A DNA stretch of 64,000 nucleotides, taken from positions 29,980,501 to 30,044,500 of the forward strand of contig NC_083380.1 in NCBI RefSeq assembly GCF_031755915.1. The letters run 5' to 3'. The position numbers and the translations under genes were made by a program. Source of the DNA: Ziziphus jujuba. Lineage: Eukaryota > Streptophyta > Magnoliopsida > Rosales > Rhamnaceae. Under the pieces are notes generated by a model, which was not told the DNA's origin, made no database searches, and was given only the letters and a program-made list of their open reading frames with translations. Within the stretch, counting starts at the first letter, position 1. Every line of letters begins with the position of its first letter. Below, in pieces: positions 23,331 through 35,599 of the stretch.

Positions 23331-25525
23331 ACCGTTTGTTGAGTTTTTTTAAAATTTGATTTGTCCGCGTGTCCATATCTGTAATCGTCTTTTTAAAACC
23401 CCATTCTTTTAGTTTTAACGGTGTCGTTTTGGCTTTGCTTGTACTTCAAGTTATGGACGAATGCGTGTCTATGCCAGGGTCATTTACTTACCGCATCTGA
23501 TTGGTGTGAGATAGCACGAGATGCCATGTGTTGCCGAGGGTTGTCTACAACGGCGTCGTTCTTAGTGTCTTTTGATTGTGTAAAAGATTGATCATCTTTC
23601 TCCTCCATTGTTGCTTTTTGTAAGCTCTGAGAGCTCCTTGTGATATGTTAATGGAATTGAACTGATTAAGGTTGGGTTGTTTTACTTCTTGCTTAATTTT
23701 AGTGATTCGGCAATCTTTTGTTTAAGACTTCCTACGTCAGATTTAATATTTAAAAAAAAAAAAAATGCAGCGAAAACAGTCAGCTCCAGCAACCCCTGAC
23801 ATCCTCTGGTCACTCTCATCCTCCAACCTGCGCTTTTCATCGTGCCCTTTGCTGGGTTTCAGCTTCTAGGTTCTTCTCCTTCCCTTTTTCGATTCTTTTT
23901 TCAATTTCCTTCTCTGTTTAATTTGTGGGGAAAAAAAAATTGGGGATTTTTGGGATCTAGGTTTTCATTTTTTCCTTGTGCTTTCTCGGAAAAATAGGAG
24001 AATAATTGGGGTAAAATAATTTGGAAAATTTATTCTTTGTTTGGATTTAGATATCTATTGGAAGAACGAGCATCATTTGATGCGCACGTCTGAGATCTGT
24101 ACTGCAGCTGAGAGATATCGCTATGAGAAATGTGTGAGTTTTTTTTTTATGGAACATTTACTTTTTTATTCATCTCGTAGTTAGGGAATTTGAATCTATT
24201 TTGTAGCATCATCATCATTATAGATACCCTAGTCAATTACCAATGGTTAGTTCCTTTTCAACAACTAGTCTTATATGAGTCAAAATTTTCTCATGTGGAG
24301 CTGCTATCTATGTTAAAGGACAATCATAACTGCTTGGCTTTCCAATTTTTTTTTTTTTTTTCAAGGGCAAGAACAATTTTATGGGTACCAATCGAACAAC
24401 ATGGAAAAAGTATTAATACCGAGCCTGCCCCATTTCAAATCCTACTATTCATTGCGCCCCCTCATTCCCTCATGTTATATTTTTTGTTATTAAGAGCACT
24501 TTTAGGAATGTACTTAGGTAGCTTGTACAAGTTTCGGGATCTAGCACAATAAGAGTTATATTTCATAAAAGCTCCTGTTGAAATTTCAGGAAATATGGTT
24601 TTATCTTTAGATTTAAATTTACCCAATTAACTTATCTCTTGCACAGCTTTTTAATCAAAGATGTTATGTTTGGGAACATGGTACTTATAATTCTTGTCGA
24701 AATCATTAATTATTCTTATATCTGAGATATGTATGTGCAAAACTAGTATGAAATTTAGTTAAGAGCTCAAGATAAGTTAAAATTTCTTTTCTCGATGAAG
24801 GAAAGGTTAGTTGTGGAGCGGGTTAAATCCTCTTATTCGGGAACTGTTATTGTTTGGCAGTCTAATTATCCATGTAATATCTCTTAATGCAGCTGAGCAG
24901 TAGACCTGTTTCTTATAAGGGTACACCTCTTAAACAAGTGAATAAACACTTATGTGACTGTGGATCATGTCTGACTTTCTAAAGGATTATGTCTTTATCC
25001 TGGGGTATCACAGCAAATGATTCCTTGATTATCGGTATTTATTTATCATTCATGCAAAATGCTTATTGTTGTAGAAAGTGATCAGTTTTTTTTTTTGACA
25101 TTTTGAGGTTACACTCTTCTACTGCATAGGACATTTTGAGGTTGCCTAATAAACTTGAGTATTTTGGTTTCTAAGGCATGTTTTTGAAAAGTTTCTTTCC
25201 TCTCTCTCTCTCTCTCTCTCTCTCTTTTTATTTTTGTAGTTATTAACTTATTGTTCATATCATGGGTACTGCTCAAGGATGCTGTTCATAAATCTTGAGG
25301 TCCATTGTCTTTCTTCATTTGTTTTCCGTATCCTTCAGCCCTAACCTCAAGCCCCTTTTGTCATCTGACGCCTCAAATTGCCAATTATATTTCACAACTT
25401 TAAGCCCTCAAATAGCCCTTAAAAGAGCTCCAGTAATCCAATAATTTCTTGGTGCTTCTCTCATCTGCTGTCTGCACACATCGACACTTAATCATACATA
25501 TAGTTTATACATATATGTGTGTGAA

Positions 25526-25561
<36 letters not shown>

Positions 25562-25870
25562 TTTCTTTTGCTCACTATTATTCTTGATGCCCCGAAACCA
25601 TGGATATTATGTTGTGCACATCTACACAGCTCAAAGGAATGTAATTGTATGTGCTACAGCATGTCTACTTTATTGGTATGTTGGAAAATTATTCACTACT
25701 TCTATCATGGAAACCAGTTTTACAAAACCATACTATATTTAAATTCTACCTGTAACGTTACATAACTGTCTCTAAATGTTGTTGTAGGTCTATTTACCGT
25801 GTTTGTAAATATCACAAGGAAATTGAACGTTTGGAACAAGTGGAGAAGAGGTTCAAGGATCAGTAGCTTT
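23310..25870 (+). other. 3' flank of TNL copy 3 with possible small-gene exons
   Basis: Homologous to 15130-16846 plus 20190-21050. Exon-like segments lie at 24051-24133 (frame DIYWKNEHHLMRTSEIC...) and 25788-25866 (SIYRVCKYHKEIERLEQ...FKDQ-stop). A CT microsatellite lies at about 25200-25225 and a TG tract at about 25527-25560. The uninterrupted GACTGTGGATCATG site near 24960 is the empty counterpart of the solo-LTR insertion at 16847. Confidence 0.5.
25788..25866 (+). other. Conserved short reading frame, copy B
   Basis: After a TTGTAG acceptor-like site it encodes SIYRVCKYHKEIERLEQ and ends EKRFKDQ before TAG. It is the best preserved of four copies found at the same place after each TNL. 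No family is recognised. A lysine/glutamate-rich helix is the only visible character. Confidence 0.4.
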
Positions 25871-26618
25871 CCCATGCGTACATGAATTAGATGGAGAGGA
25901 CAAAGTTGATACCACTCAACTTTGTTTGAAGAATTGAAAGTACTCGTAGAAATATTTGGCATGTTTTGGATTTTTGGTATCCAATCTGATTTTGGGATGT
26001 TTTTCTCAGTAGCTTAAAGCTTCAGAATTATCTTATTATGTTATTTCAACTATTGCATGAGTTATGTGAGATTCTGCAGGGTTCTCTTGTTTATTTATTA
26101 GTTTCATAATTATTTTTAATAATTTTACGTATATTTTATATTCATATAGATAATATAATAATTTAAATTTATGCTTGGAAGGTAAAGACCTCAGTGCCTT
26201 GAGATTTATACCAACTGCTAGCCTTAGGTATTCGCCGCTTAAAACATTGAGTAATTAGTTTACTGTGAACCCTGATCATAAGCTTGCTGTAAATGGATGA
26301 TCGATCCCTATTTGTTATTCATTTCACTTGGCCTTGACTAGCTTGTGAACGGGAATAACGTCATTCAGTGATAGTTGAGGGCATGAAAAGGAAAAATTAT
26401 AGACTAAATTAAAAGAAATTTTACATGATACATTTTTCTAAACACTAATCCTTCAGAGAATAATAATAATAATAATAAATTTGCTCTGTAGAGTCAAGTC
26501 AACGTGCAACAAGATTATGTTTGTATGTTTTGTGTGTCAAGCTTGTTTTAACTACATAGTCTAAATGGAAAGTACCAAGAAATAGCAAGTGACCCCTTCT
26601 TTATAAAAGCTTATCAGG

Positions 26619-26652
<34 letters not shown>
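26619..26652. repeat. AT microsatellite upstream of the intact TNL
   Basis: A (TA)n tract about 370 bp before the start codon at 27020. The surrounding 26170-27019 is the TNL upstream region also found inverted at 7653-9002. Confidence 0.8.
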
Positions 26653-26656
<4 letters not shown>

Positions 26657-27019
26657 CTTATGAATAACAGGACAATTTTCTCCATTGTTTTGTGTGTTGT
26701 GGTTTTTTGACTTTTTTTGAAGGCCGACATCAGGAAATGTTCTTGCTAATTGGGACTATAAAGATGAATAAAATAAGGCCATTCAGTTTCGACGAAAGAC
26801 TAATTAGATTATTTACGTGAATTGCGGTGAACCTGCCTACGCGTACCATTTTCAAAAGTCGGTCCTCTGGAGAAGATTAAATCTAATTCGTTGGTTGATT
26901 CTTTTCAAGGTAATATAAAAATACTCTATATGAGTTACCATCCTCTCATTGTCCCTGTGATTAAAAAGCTGCAGGGGCAGTGAGCAGTACCCCTGAAAGC
27001 CAATTGCAACACATTTTCT

Positions 27020-30000
27020 ATGGCCCAAACGACATTGACCTCCTATCCTTCTTCTTCTCCTTCTTCCACCCCTCGACGCCTGAAATATGATGTTTTCTTG
27101 AGTTTTAGAGGTGAGGATACTCGCAACAATTTCACTTCCCATCTTAATTACGCTTTAAGTCAGAGAGGAATCCAAACTTTCAAAGACAACCAGCTTATAA
27201 GGGGAGAAGAAATATCACCCTCACTCATCACAGCTATTCGAGAATCCAAAATATCCATTGTTATCTTCTCCAAAAACTATGCATCCTCTGCATGGTGTTT
27301 GGATGAGCTTGTCATGATCTTGGATTGTCGAGAATCACTTGGACAGTTGGTTTGGCCAGTCTTTCTCAATGTAGAGCCTTCCCATGTAAGAAATCAGACA
27401 GGTCCTTTCGGAGATGCTTTACTTTTATATGAAGCTCTTCATGATTCCAATACTAGTAGTAAGTATAAGGAAAGGCTGCCCAAATGGAAGATAGCTTTGA
27501 GGAAAGCCGGAAATCTATCCGGATGGCATTTAAACGAAGGGTATGTGTTCTTATTTATCAATGTTAATTCAAAATTCCACTGCTTCAATTGCATGATAGG
27601 AATAGTTTATTTGGAGGAGGATAGTGGACCTTATCTCCCTACTGCCCCCACTAATTAATTAGATTTTGTGTTTTATATTAACTAGGTCATTGACCAATTG
27701 ATAAGCCAAAATTTTAAGACTTAAAATCCAGAAACTACTGATTTATGTCAGAAATATATGAAAAATAAAACTTGATCTTAATCTTAGCTACCATACAATA
27801 TAAAAATCCCGATGCATAGTTAAGCCCATTTTTTTCCTTTATACATAATGGGACTTACCTATTTGTGACAATTACCAAATCAATAGTTCATACTGTATAC
27901 TATAAATTCTTAAAATTGTCTTCTATATTGGCAGAGATGAATCTGAGTTAATCCAGAGAATTGTGGAAGCAACATCGAGCAAACTGAATCGCACACCTCT
28001 ATATGTTGCCAAATATCCAGTTGGAATAGATGCCCGTGTACAGTATTTGGGTTCATTAGCAAATGTAGGAGCAAATGATGTTAGGGTGATAGGGATTCAT
28101 GGAACTGGTGGTATAGGCAAGACAACTGTTGCTAAAGCTGTTTTCAACAAATTTGCTGATGATTTTGAAGGTTCTAGCTTCCTTGCAAATGTTAGGGAAA
28201 CATCACAGCAATATTGTGGTTTGGTTCAGCTACAGGAAACACTTTTGTTTGACATGTTGGGGGATCAAAACTTAAAGGTTGGGAATACACATAGAGGTAT
28301 CAACATCATAAGGGATAGACTTTGTCACAAAAGAGTGCTTCTGGTTCTTGATGATGTGGATCAATTAGACCAGTTGGAGGCATTGGCTGGAGAGCATGCT
28401 TGGTTTGGCCCAGGAAGTAGAGTTATCATAACAACTAGAAATAAGCACTTCTTAACCACTTACGGAGTTGATGCAACATATGAGGTTAAGGGACTTAATT
28501 ACTATAAAGCTCTTGAACTTCTTAGCTGGAATGCTTTTAAAGGGAACAAGCCAGCAAAAGGTTACCATGAACTCTCACAGCAAGTTATAAAATATGCTAA
28601 TGGGATTCCTTTGGCGCTAGTGGTGTTAGGTTCCTTTCTATGCAGTAGGAGCAAACATGCATGGATGAGTGCCATCGAGGAAATAGAAAGGAAACCCCAT
28701 AAGCAGGTTTATGAAATACTTAAGATAAGTTTCGATGCTTTACAGGATAATGTAAAGACTATCTTTCTTGATATTGCATGTTTCTTTGTTGGTGAGCACA
28801 GAGATTATGTCATCAAAGTACTTGAGTGCTTTAATCTCTGTCCGACCATCGGAATTGAAGTTCTTGTTGATATGTCTCTCATTACTATAGAGGAGGGAAG
28901 AGTGAAAATGCATAATTTAATACAAGAAGTGGGTTGGGAAATTGTCCGCCAAGAATCTCCTGAAGTTGGCAAACGCAGTAGATTATGGTTAACTGAGGAT
29001 GTTTTTCATGTATTCTTGGAGAACATGGTAAGGGTTGTATGTTAGACTCTTTTTCATTTTACTTTTTTGTTGTTTACCTCCTGATGCATCATTCACTTTG
29101 CTTTGAACTATTTAGGGAACGAATGCAATTGAAGGCATTAAGTTGGTCTTGCCTGAACAGAAGACTCTGTACCTGAGTTCCAAAGCATTCAAGAAAATGA
29201 AAAGGCTACGATTGCTTATCTTTCATAATGTAATTCTTTCAACAACCATTGAATATCTTCCTACTGAATTGAGATTCATTGATTGGCCTAGATATCAGTT
29301 TCCCACTTTACCTCTCAATCCCGGTCCCAAACAACTTGTCATACTTAATATGCCCAATAGTCATATTCAACAACTTGGTGAAGGATTCAAGGTACGATTA
29401 CTATGTTTCTCATTGTTTCTTATATAATCATATTGTTATGTTCTTGGAAGCTGATTTGCATAGGTTTTTATTCTTTTCTTCTATATTTTCTTTTTGTATG
29501 CAGAATTTTGAAAACTTGAAAGTTGTGAACTTAAGTTCCTCCAAATTCTTAACTGAAATTCCTGACCTTTCAACAGCAACAAAGCTTGAGAGTTTGTCCC
29601 TTGGGGATTGTACTAATTTAGTTCAGATTCATGATTCGGTTGGATCTCTGAATCGGCTGCGTATATTGGACCTTCAGTTTTGTGATAAACTCAGGATTCT
29701 TCCAAGCAGTCTTCACTCTGAGTATCTAGAAACATTAAATCTCACAAGCTGCTTTAGTATTGAAAGGTTTCCCAATATCAACATAGAAATGAAGCTTTTA
29801 GATAAACTCTGTTTATCTGGCACTGCTATAATAGAGTTACCTTCCTCAATTGATAAACTAGTTAGGCTTAGATCCTTGAACTTGGCCTGTTGTGGAAAAC
29901 TTCAGCATATTCCAAATAGCATTTATAATCTGCATCAACTTGATTATTTTGATCTTCATGGTTGCTCACAACTCTCTAAGTTTCCGAAGTACATCTCATT

Positions 30001-31012
30001 GTCAAATAAGAATGAAATGTTCCCAAGTTTGGAGTTGCTTCCTGATAGCAGCAATTTGAACTTGCCCTTCCAGAAATTAAAAACCCTTGATCTTGAAGAC
30101 TGCAATCTATCAGAAGCAGATTTCCTCATGCCTTCTAACGGATTTGACAATCTTCAATTTTTGTTTTTAAATGGCAACAAAATTGTTAGCCTTCCATCTC
30201 TTAAGCGGTTTTCCAATATTATGTGCATTTGTTTGAACAACTGTGAATTCCTTAGGAAAATTCCAAAGCTTCCGCCAAAATTGTGGTTTCTTTTTGCAAG
30301 TAATTGCAAATCCTTGCTCGAGAGTCATTGTAATTTCTTGGACAAGATCTTACGGGATAAGGTATGTTTCTCTCTGTCTCTCTCTTTCTATCTTCATTTG
30401 ATATTATCAACAACATATAATGATATCCCATTTGATTTAATAGCTATGATTTTCTTGAAGGTCTCCGAATTCGAATTTATATGTCCAGGACGTCATATTC
30501 CACACTGGTTTGCCAAAGCGTGTGAAGGGGATTCTATAGGCTTTGATGTGGATTCAATAAAATTGAAGAAAATTGCAGGAGTGATTATGTGTGCTGTTTT
30601 TGAGTTGGACTGCAAAAATGCTAGACATTGCGACACGAATGATGCTTGTTCATTCCAGCTACAACTAACAAACTTTGGAACTAGAACAAGCTCTAGTGTA
30701 ACCCCTTTCATATACAACTTTTCAGTAAAGCCTGGCCACATGTATCTTCACTATCTCCCTTTTAGTGATGTTTATATCTCGTTTGCTCCATTCGAGACAG
30801 TTAGTAGCAACTTTGGGGTCTCATTTTCAAAACGCTTTGTACCCCAGTCCACAAATAGAGACTTGTTTATCTCTAGGTGTGGAGTCCACATTGTATGGCA
30901 TGAAGATGAGAAAAAACTCCCTTGTCCTCCTCCTCCTTCTCTGTATCCGGCCAGTCCATTAGGCAAGAGAGAAAAAGAGCAAGCAAAATCAGTCAGCTCC
31001 AGCAACCTCTGA
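27020..31012 (+). CDS. TIR-NBS-LRR disease resistance protein (intact TNL)
   Basis: Five exons join in frame: 27020-27540, 27935-29027, 29116-29391, 29504-30361 and 30461-31012 (3300 nt, 1099 aa), all GT-AG. The TIR domain (about residues 22-165) has DVFLSFRGEDTR, the BB-loop RGEEIS and the catalytic-type Glu at about 96 in CLDEL. NB-ARC carries the P-loop GGIGKTT (about 232-238), kinase 2 LVLDD (about 310-314), a TTRNKH block and GIPLAL. The MHD motif is MHN (about 499-501). LRRs occupy roughly 560-915 and a C-JID domain follows (RHIPHWF near the start of the last exon). By family knowledge TNLs are cytoplasmic or nuclear immune receptors whose TIR cleaves NAD+ after oligomerisation. Compared with copy 1, a deletion of roughly 80 bp has shortened the last exon so that it ends ...SVSSSNL. 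It is the only complete TNL in the window. Confidence 0.93.
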
Positions 31013-31923
31013 GACGCTGTGGAAGGACAGAATAAGGTCCAAGCCAAGAAACTGAGAAAATAAAGCTGGTCCAGTCTCTTTGGGAAAGAACTTATGTTAG
31101 ATGTTAAACTCAAAATATGGATAGATCAGTCAATGTTACTATCCATTTGAAAGGCTACTATCTATTGCGTCCACCCATTCCCTCTTTTTTTTTTTTTTTT
31201 TTTTTTGGTTACTAAGAAGTACTTTTAGGATTGTATTATGCAACTTGTACAAGTTTCCTGATCTAGTACAATGAGAATTATATTTCATAAAAGCTCCTAT
31301 TGAAAGTTCAGGAAATACCGTTTTATACTCAGATTTAAAATCATCAAGAGCTCAATAAAATAAGTTAAAATATATTTTCTCAATGAAGAAGGAGATGTTA
31401 GTTGGGGAGCTGGTACTGCTATTCTTAGCTAGTCTAATTATCCATGTAATATCTCGTAGTGCTGCTGAGTTATAGACCTGTTTCATATAAGGGTACACCT
31501 ATTAAACAAGTGGGCTTATATGAGTGGATTGTGTCTGAGTTTGCTAAGGATAGTTTCTTTATCCTAGGGTATCACAACAAATGATTTCTGCATTATCAAT
31601 ATTTATTTATCATTCATGCATAATGTTGGATGTAGTAGAAAGTAGTTGAGTTGTTTTTCAAGAGTACACTACTCCATTGTATTGGACATGTTTTGAGTTT
31701 TGATTGTAATAGAAAGTAATCGAGTTAGTTTTCAAGAGTACACTACTCCATTGTATTGGACATGTTGAGTTGTTTTTAAACTTGAGTGTTTAGGTCTTCG
31801 AAGCCCCCAAGGCATGTGTTTCTAAAGTTTCTTTTCCCTTCCTCTTCTTCTATCTCTCTCTTCTTAGTTATTAACATATTGTTCATGGGAACTGTTCAAG
31901 GATGCTGTCTTCTCCTTCTTCTC

Positions 31924-31989
<66 letters not shown>

Positions 31990-32760
31990 GTTTCTTAGTT
32001 GTTAACTTATCGTTCATGGGTACTGTTCAAGGGTGTTGTTCGTAAATCTTGAGGTCTAATGTTTTCTTCATTTTTTTTTTTTTTGGGTATTTACCAACTG
32101 TTTTTAAGCCCTCAAATAATCGTTTAAAAGAGCTCTAGTAATTCTACAATTTCTTGGTGCTTCTCTCACCTACTGTCTACATACACCAATACTTAAATAC
32201 ACATATATTATGTATGTGTGTGTGTACTATTATTCTTGATGCCTCTAACCATGGATATAATGTTCCACAGAACTACAAAGCTCAAAGGAATGTGATTCTA
32301 TGTGCTACATAATGTCTCCTCTATTGGTATGTTGGAAAACTATTTGTTACCCCCTTTACACCTGTATAGAAAACCAGTTTTACAAGAGCATACTAGATTT
32401 AAATTTTATATGTGACATAATATAACAATTTCTAAATGTTGATGCAGGTCTATTCACATATTTTTAAATATCACAAGGAAATCAAAAGTTTGAAACAAGT
32501 GGAGATCAGTAGTATGATTTACAAGGAGAGAACAAAGTTGATGTCACTCAACACTCTCAGAACGATTGAAACTACTTGTAGAGATACTGGCATGTTACGG
32601 ATTTTTAGTATCCAATTGGTTTTGGGATGTTTTACTTTGTAGCTTGAAGCTTCAGAGTTATCTTATTATGTGGCACTTATGTGAGATTCTGCTAATGCAC
32701 ACACTTCAGTGCTTTGAGATTGCTTTGATACAAGCTTCTTACAAATGGAATATTATTCCC
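31013..32760 (+). other. 3' flank of the intact TNL
   Basis: Parallels the flank of copy 1: poly-T near 31185, a direct repeat around 31640-31770, a long CT microsatellite (about 31919-31986) and a TG tract (about 32214-32225). A degraded copy of the conserved short frame lies at 32448-32512 (VYSHIFKYHKEIKSLKQ in one frame). No independent gene is supported. Confidence 0.5.
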
Positions 32761-33218
32761 CATTTATTATTGTTTCCCATGGCTTTCACAACCTTTGCGT
32801 ACGAGAGTACAACTGGCCCAGTCTTTACCCAAGCCTACACACCCAGGCCTAAATGAGGTTTCAACCTAAAATTAAGTGGTAATGGATAGAGTAATCCAAT
32901 TAGGTTATATGGTGTATGCGCTTTGCTTTTCCTATTCGATGTGAAACTTTGGTTTGAATTCCCAATAATCATCCCTCGAACCAACGACCATGTGCATGAA
33001 CCTTTTTCCATTTGGCACCCCCTTAACCTAATAATGCCTTTCGTTCACATCTTTTCGAGAGGTCTCTTTTGGCAGGAGGATAAGACCGTGTCTCCATGGA
33101 GCTTCCACCACCTCGACACAAATTACTATTAAGTCCACCACTGGGCTTATCACTATTCAGTTTATCAATCCACATTTGCATCCACCCAACAATTTTTTTT
33201 TCTAGCTTTGATACCACT

Positions 33219-33955
33219 TGTAAAAGAGTGAATATAAGATCTGCAAGTTTTAAAAGATGTGAGGCAAGAAAGGGTAAGATCAATGAACGATATATTAGAG
33301 TAGATTGTGATGACTAATAACAATTCGATATGACACTACTAAGATAAGTGTGAACGAATGCAAGATACTAACACGCTACCTTACTAGTAAGACTAACTAA
33401 TGTCCAATCACACATCGTTCGGATGTAGAATGCTAATTGTTCAAATATAAAGTAATCACTCTCTTAACAACTTTTAAAGTTCAAAAGAACTTAGGATTAA
33501 GTATGCTCTAGTAGAAGCAATCATAGGATGGGTAACTTCTTGGAAAGTCTAAACAAAAAACACATATTATTTGAAGTACCATGCGTAAATTGGGGACCAT
33601 AGTGGTGTCACTCTCTTAACAACTTTCAGGATTCGAAAGAATTTGGGATTAATCGTGTTTGAAGTACGGTACATAAATTGGGGACAATATTGATGGAAAA
33701 GTTGGGACATTACAAATGGTATGCCCAAATCTGTATCTGAAGAATATGGTGCATAAATTGAAGATGATAATGAGGACAATATCAATGGAGAAAAGTGGAG
33801 CATTACAAATGGTATGCCCTAAGGGGGTGTTTGAAAGATGCGAGGTTAGAGGGGATAAGATCAGTGAATAAGTTCTGCATGATTCGGTGTGAGGTTGCAC
33901 GGATAAGTGTGGGAGGGTTGAGGACAATATCAGTAGAGAGAGAGTGGGCATTACA
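33219..33955 (+). mobile_element. Cassandra-like TRIM retrotransposon
   Basis: A candidate left LTR (33219 to about 33713, TGTAAAAGAG...GACATTACA) is followed by a PBS-like TGGTATGCCC. The short internal region ends in a purine tract, AAGGGGG, just before a second, shortened LTR (about 33828-33955, TGTTTGAAAG...GCATTACA). The two LTRs share the AGATG(C/T)GAGG...TAAGATCA(A/G)TGAA block. The left LTR contains a 5S-rRNA-like stretch, the hallmark of Cassandra TRIMs. There is no coding capacity. Boundaries and TSD are uncertain, and internal reduplication of about 80-bp phrases blurs the structure. Confidence 0.6.
33486..33550 (+). other. 5S-rRNA-like segment inside the TRIM LTR
   Basis: About 65 nt align colinearly with the 3' part of plant 5S rRNA. 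They keep AGAACT, GATTAAGTATGCT (box A region), ATAGGATGGGTAACTTC (box C region) and TTGGAAAGTC, with roughly a quarter of the positions changed. In Cassandra elements this region carries an internal RNA polymerase III promoter. This copy is diverged and is not a 5S gene, since the first half of 5S is missing. Confidence 0.7.
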
Positions 33956-34011
33956 GTGCAACCGATCCATTCTCTGGCCAAGCCTACATGCTCAGGCCCA
34001 GTTGAAGTTCC

Positions 34012-34581
34012 AACCTAAATTTAGTATTGAAAGGGTTCTCAATTTTAATAAAGAGATTGAATTTTTAGATAACCTCTGTTTAACTGGCACTGCTATAAAA
34101 GAGTTACCTTCCTCAATTGATAAACTAGTTAGACTTAAATTCCTGAACTTGGCCTCTTGTGAAAAACTTGAGTATAGCATTTATAATCTGCATCAACTTG
34201 AGCATTTTGATATTCGTGGTTGCTTAAAACTCTTTTAAGTTTCCAAAGAACATGCCCTTGTCAAATAGGAAAGAGTGGCTTCTGGTTGATCCTGATAGCA
34301 GTTTGAACTTGCCATTCCATTTATTAGAAGAGATTTCCTCTTGGTTCCAAATGGATTTGACAATCTTGAAAGGTTAATCCTAGAAGGCAATAAGTTTGTT
34401 AGCCTACCATCTTTTGAGAGGTTTTATCAACTTCATAAACTTCTTTCGGATAACTGTGAATCCCTTAGGAAAATTCCAGAGCTTCCAGGAAATCTAATGC
34501 TTCTTGATGCAAGTGATTGCAAATCATTACTTGACACTAACGACAATCTAATGGACAAGATCATACGGAATAAGTCAGGTT

Positions 34582-34647
<66 letters not shown>

Positions 34648-35280
34648 CCCCCCCCCCCCCCCTCTCTCTCTCTCTTTCTTTATTTTCATTTGATATCATG
34701 CTTCACTATATATAAAGATTTTTTCTTTTTCCCCTATTTGATTTAACTGCTATGTATTTTTTAAGCACTCCAAAATCCAAGTTATACGTCCAAGACGTCA
34801 TATTCTGCACTGATTTACCAAGACATGTGAAGGGGATTCTATTGACTTGGTTTTGGATTCAAAAAGGATTCAAGAGAATTGTAGGAGTGATTATCTGTGC
34901 AGCTTTCAAACTGTGCTCCGAACATGTTAGTCTTACAGTACATTTTGAGACGAATGATGCTTGTTCATGCAAAGAACTGACAACCTTTGGAACTCAACAA
35001 CGTTCAAGGAGGTTACTTGTCAGACATATCCGTTCAGTAAAGCCAGGACACATGTGCCTTCCGTATCTTTGTTCGTTTCATTTGCTTCCTGCGTGTCTTT
35101 TGAAATATGGAAAATTTATCTCTATGTGTTGGGATGAAGATGAAAACAAACCCTCATGTTCTCCTCCTCCTCCTCTGTATTCAGCCGGTTATGAGAAAAG
35201 GAAAGGTCTTTGCTGCATGCATAGAGGAGAACAGAATAAGGTCATAGGAAAAAATCAAAAAAGATGTAAAGAGAATAATT
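34012..35280 (+). pseudogene. TNL pseudogene (copy 4), LRR and C-JID only
   Basis: Begins within the LRR exon (FSIERVLNFN) immediately after the TRIM region, with repeats such as LCLTGTAIKELPSSIDKL still clear. A stop at 34236-34238 and a deletion near 34260-34330 break the frame. The repeats resume at 34341 (VPNGFDNLERL) and run to a splice-like site at about 34574. A CT/poly-C microsatellite (34580-34675) lies in the intron. The C-JID exon (about 34766-35280) is frameshifted and its HIPHW motif is lost. No TIR, NBS or linker is present. Confidence 0.82.
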
Positions 35281-35519
35281 AGCCGCTGCACTCTCTTTTG
35301 GAATGGTTTTTTTATATGATAAGGCTTTTTGTTCTGCATTGGAATCCCAGATCGTCCTTCTACTATGGGTAACGTTGCTCAGCTTATGTATAATTATCTA
35401 GCTTAGCTACCATGGAAACTAGTTTTACTGGACCATGGAAACCAGTTTTACAAAGACCATACTAGATTTTATAAATTCCATCTGTGACATAACATGACAA
35501 TCTCTAAATGTTGGTGCAG

Positions 35520-35598
35520 GTCTATGTACTGTATCTGCAAATATCACAAGGAGGTCGAAAGTTTGGAACAAGTGGTGAAGAAGTACAAGGATCAGTAG
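35520..35598 (+). other. Conserved short reading frame, copy D
   Basis: After GGTGCAG it encodes SMYCICKYHKEVESLEQ and ends KKYKDQ before TAG, with the same length and stop as copies A and B. It lies in the 3' flank of TNL copy 4. Product unknown. Confidence 0.4.
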
Positions 35599-35599
35599 C

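Larger units (their letters stand above)
32829..34023. repeat. Pair of direct repeats flanking the TRIM region
   Basis: A segment beginning CCAAGCCTACA at 32829 and ending with CAACCTAAA recurs in diverged form at 33978-34023. The interval holds the Cassandra-like element and about 380 bp of unassigned sequence with an antisense PBS-like TTTGATACCA near 33207. The pair may be ends of a larger or nested element. I cannot settle which. Confidence 0.35.

Noticed and set aside
33486..33550. A 5S rRNA gene
   Set aside because: Only the 3' half of 5S is recognisable, it is diverged, and it is embedded in LTR-like sequence. It is a TRIM component.
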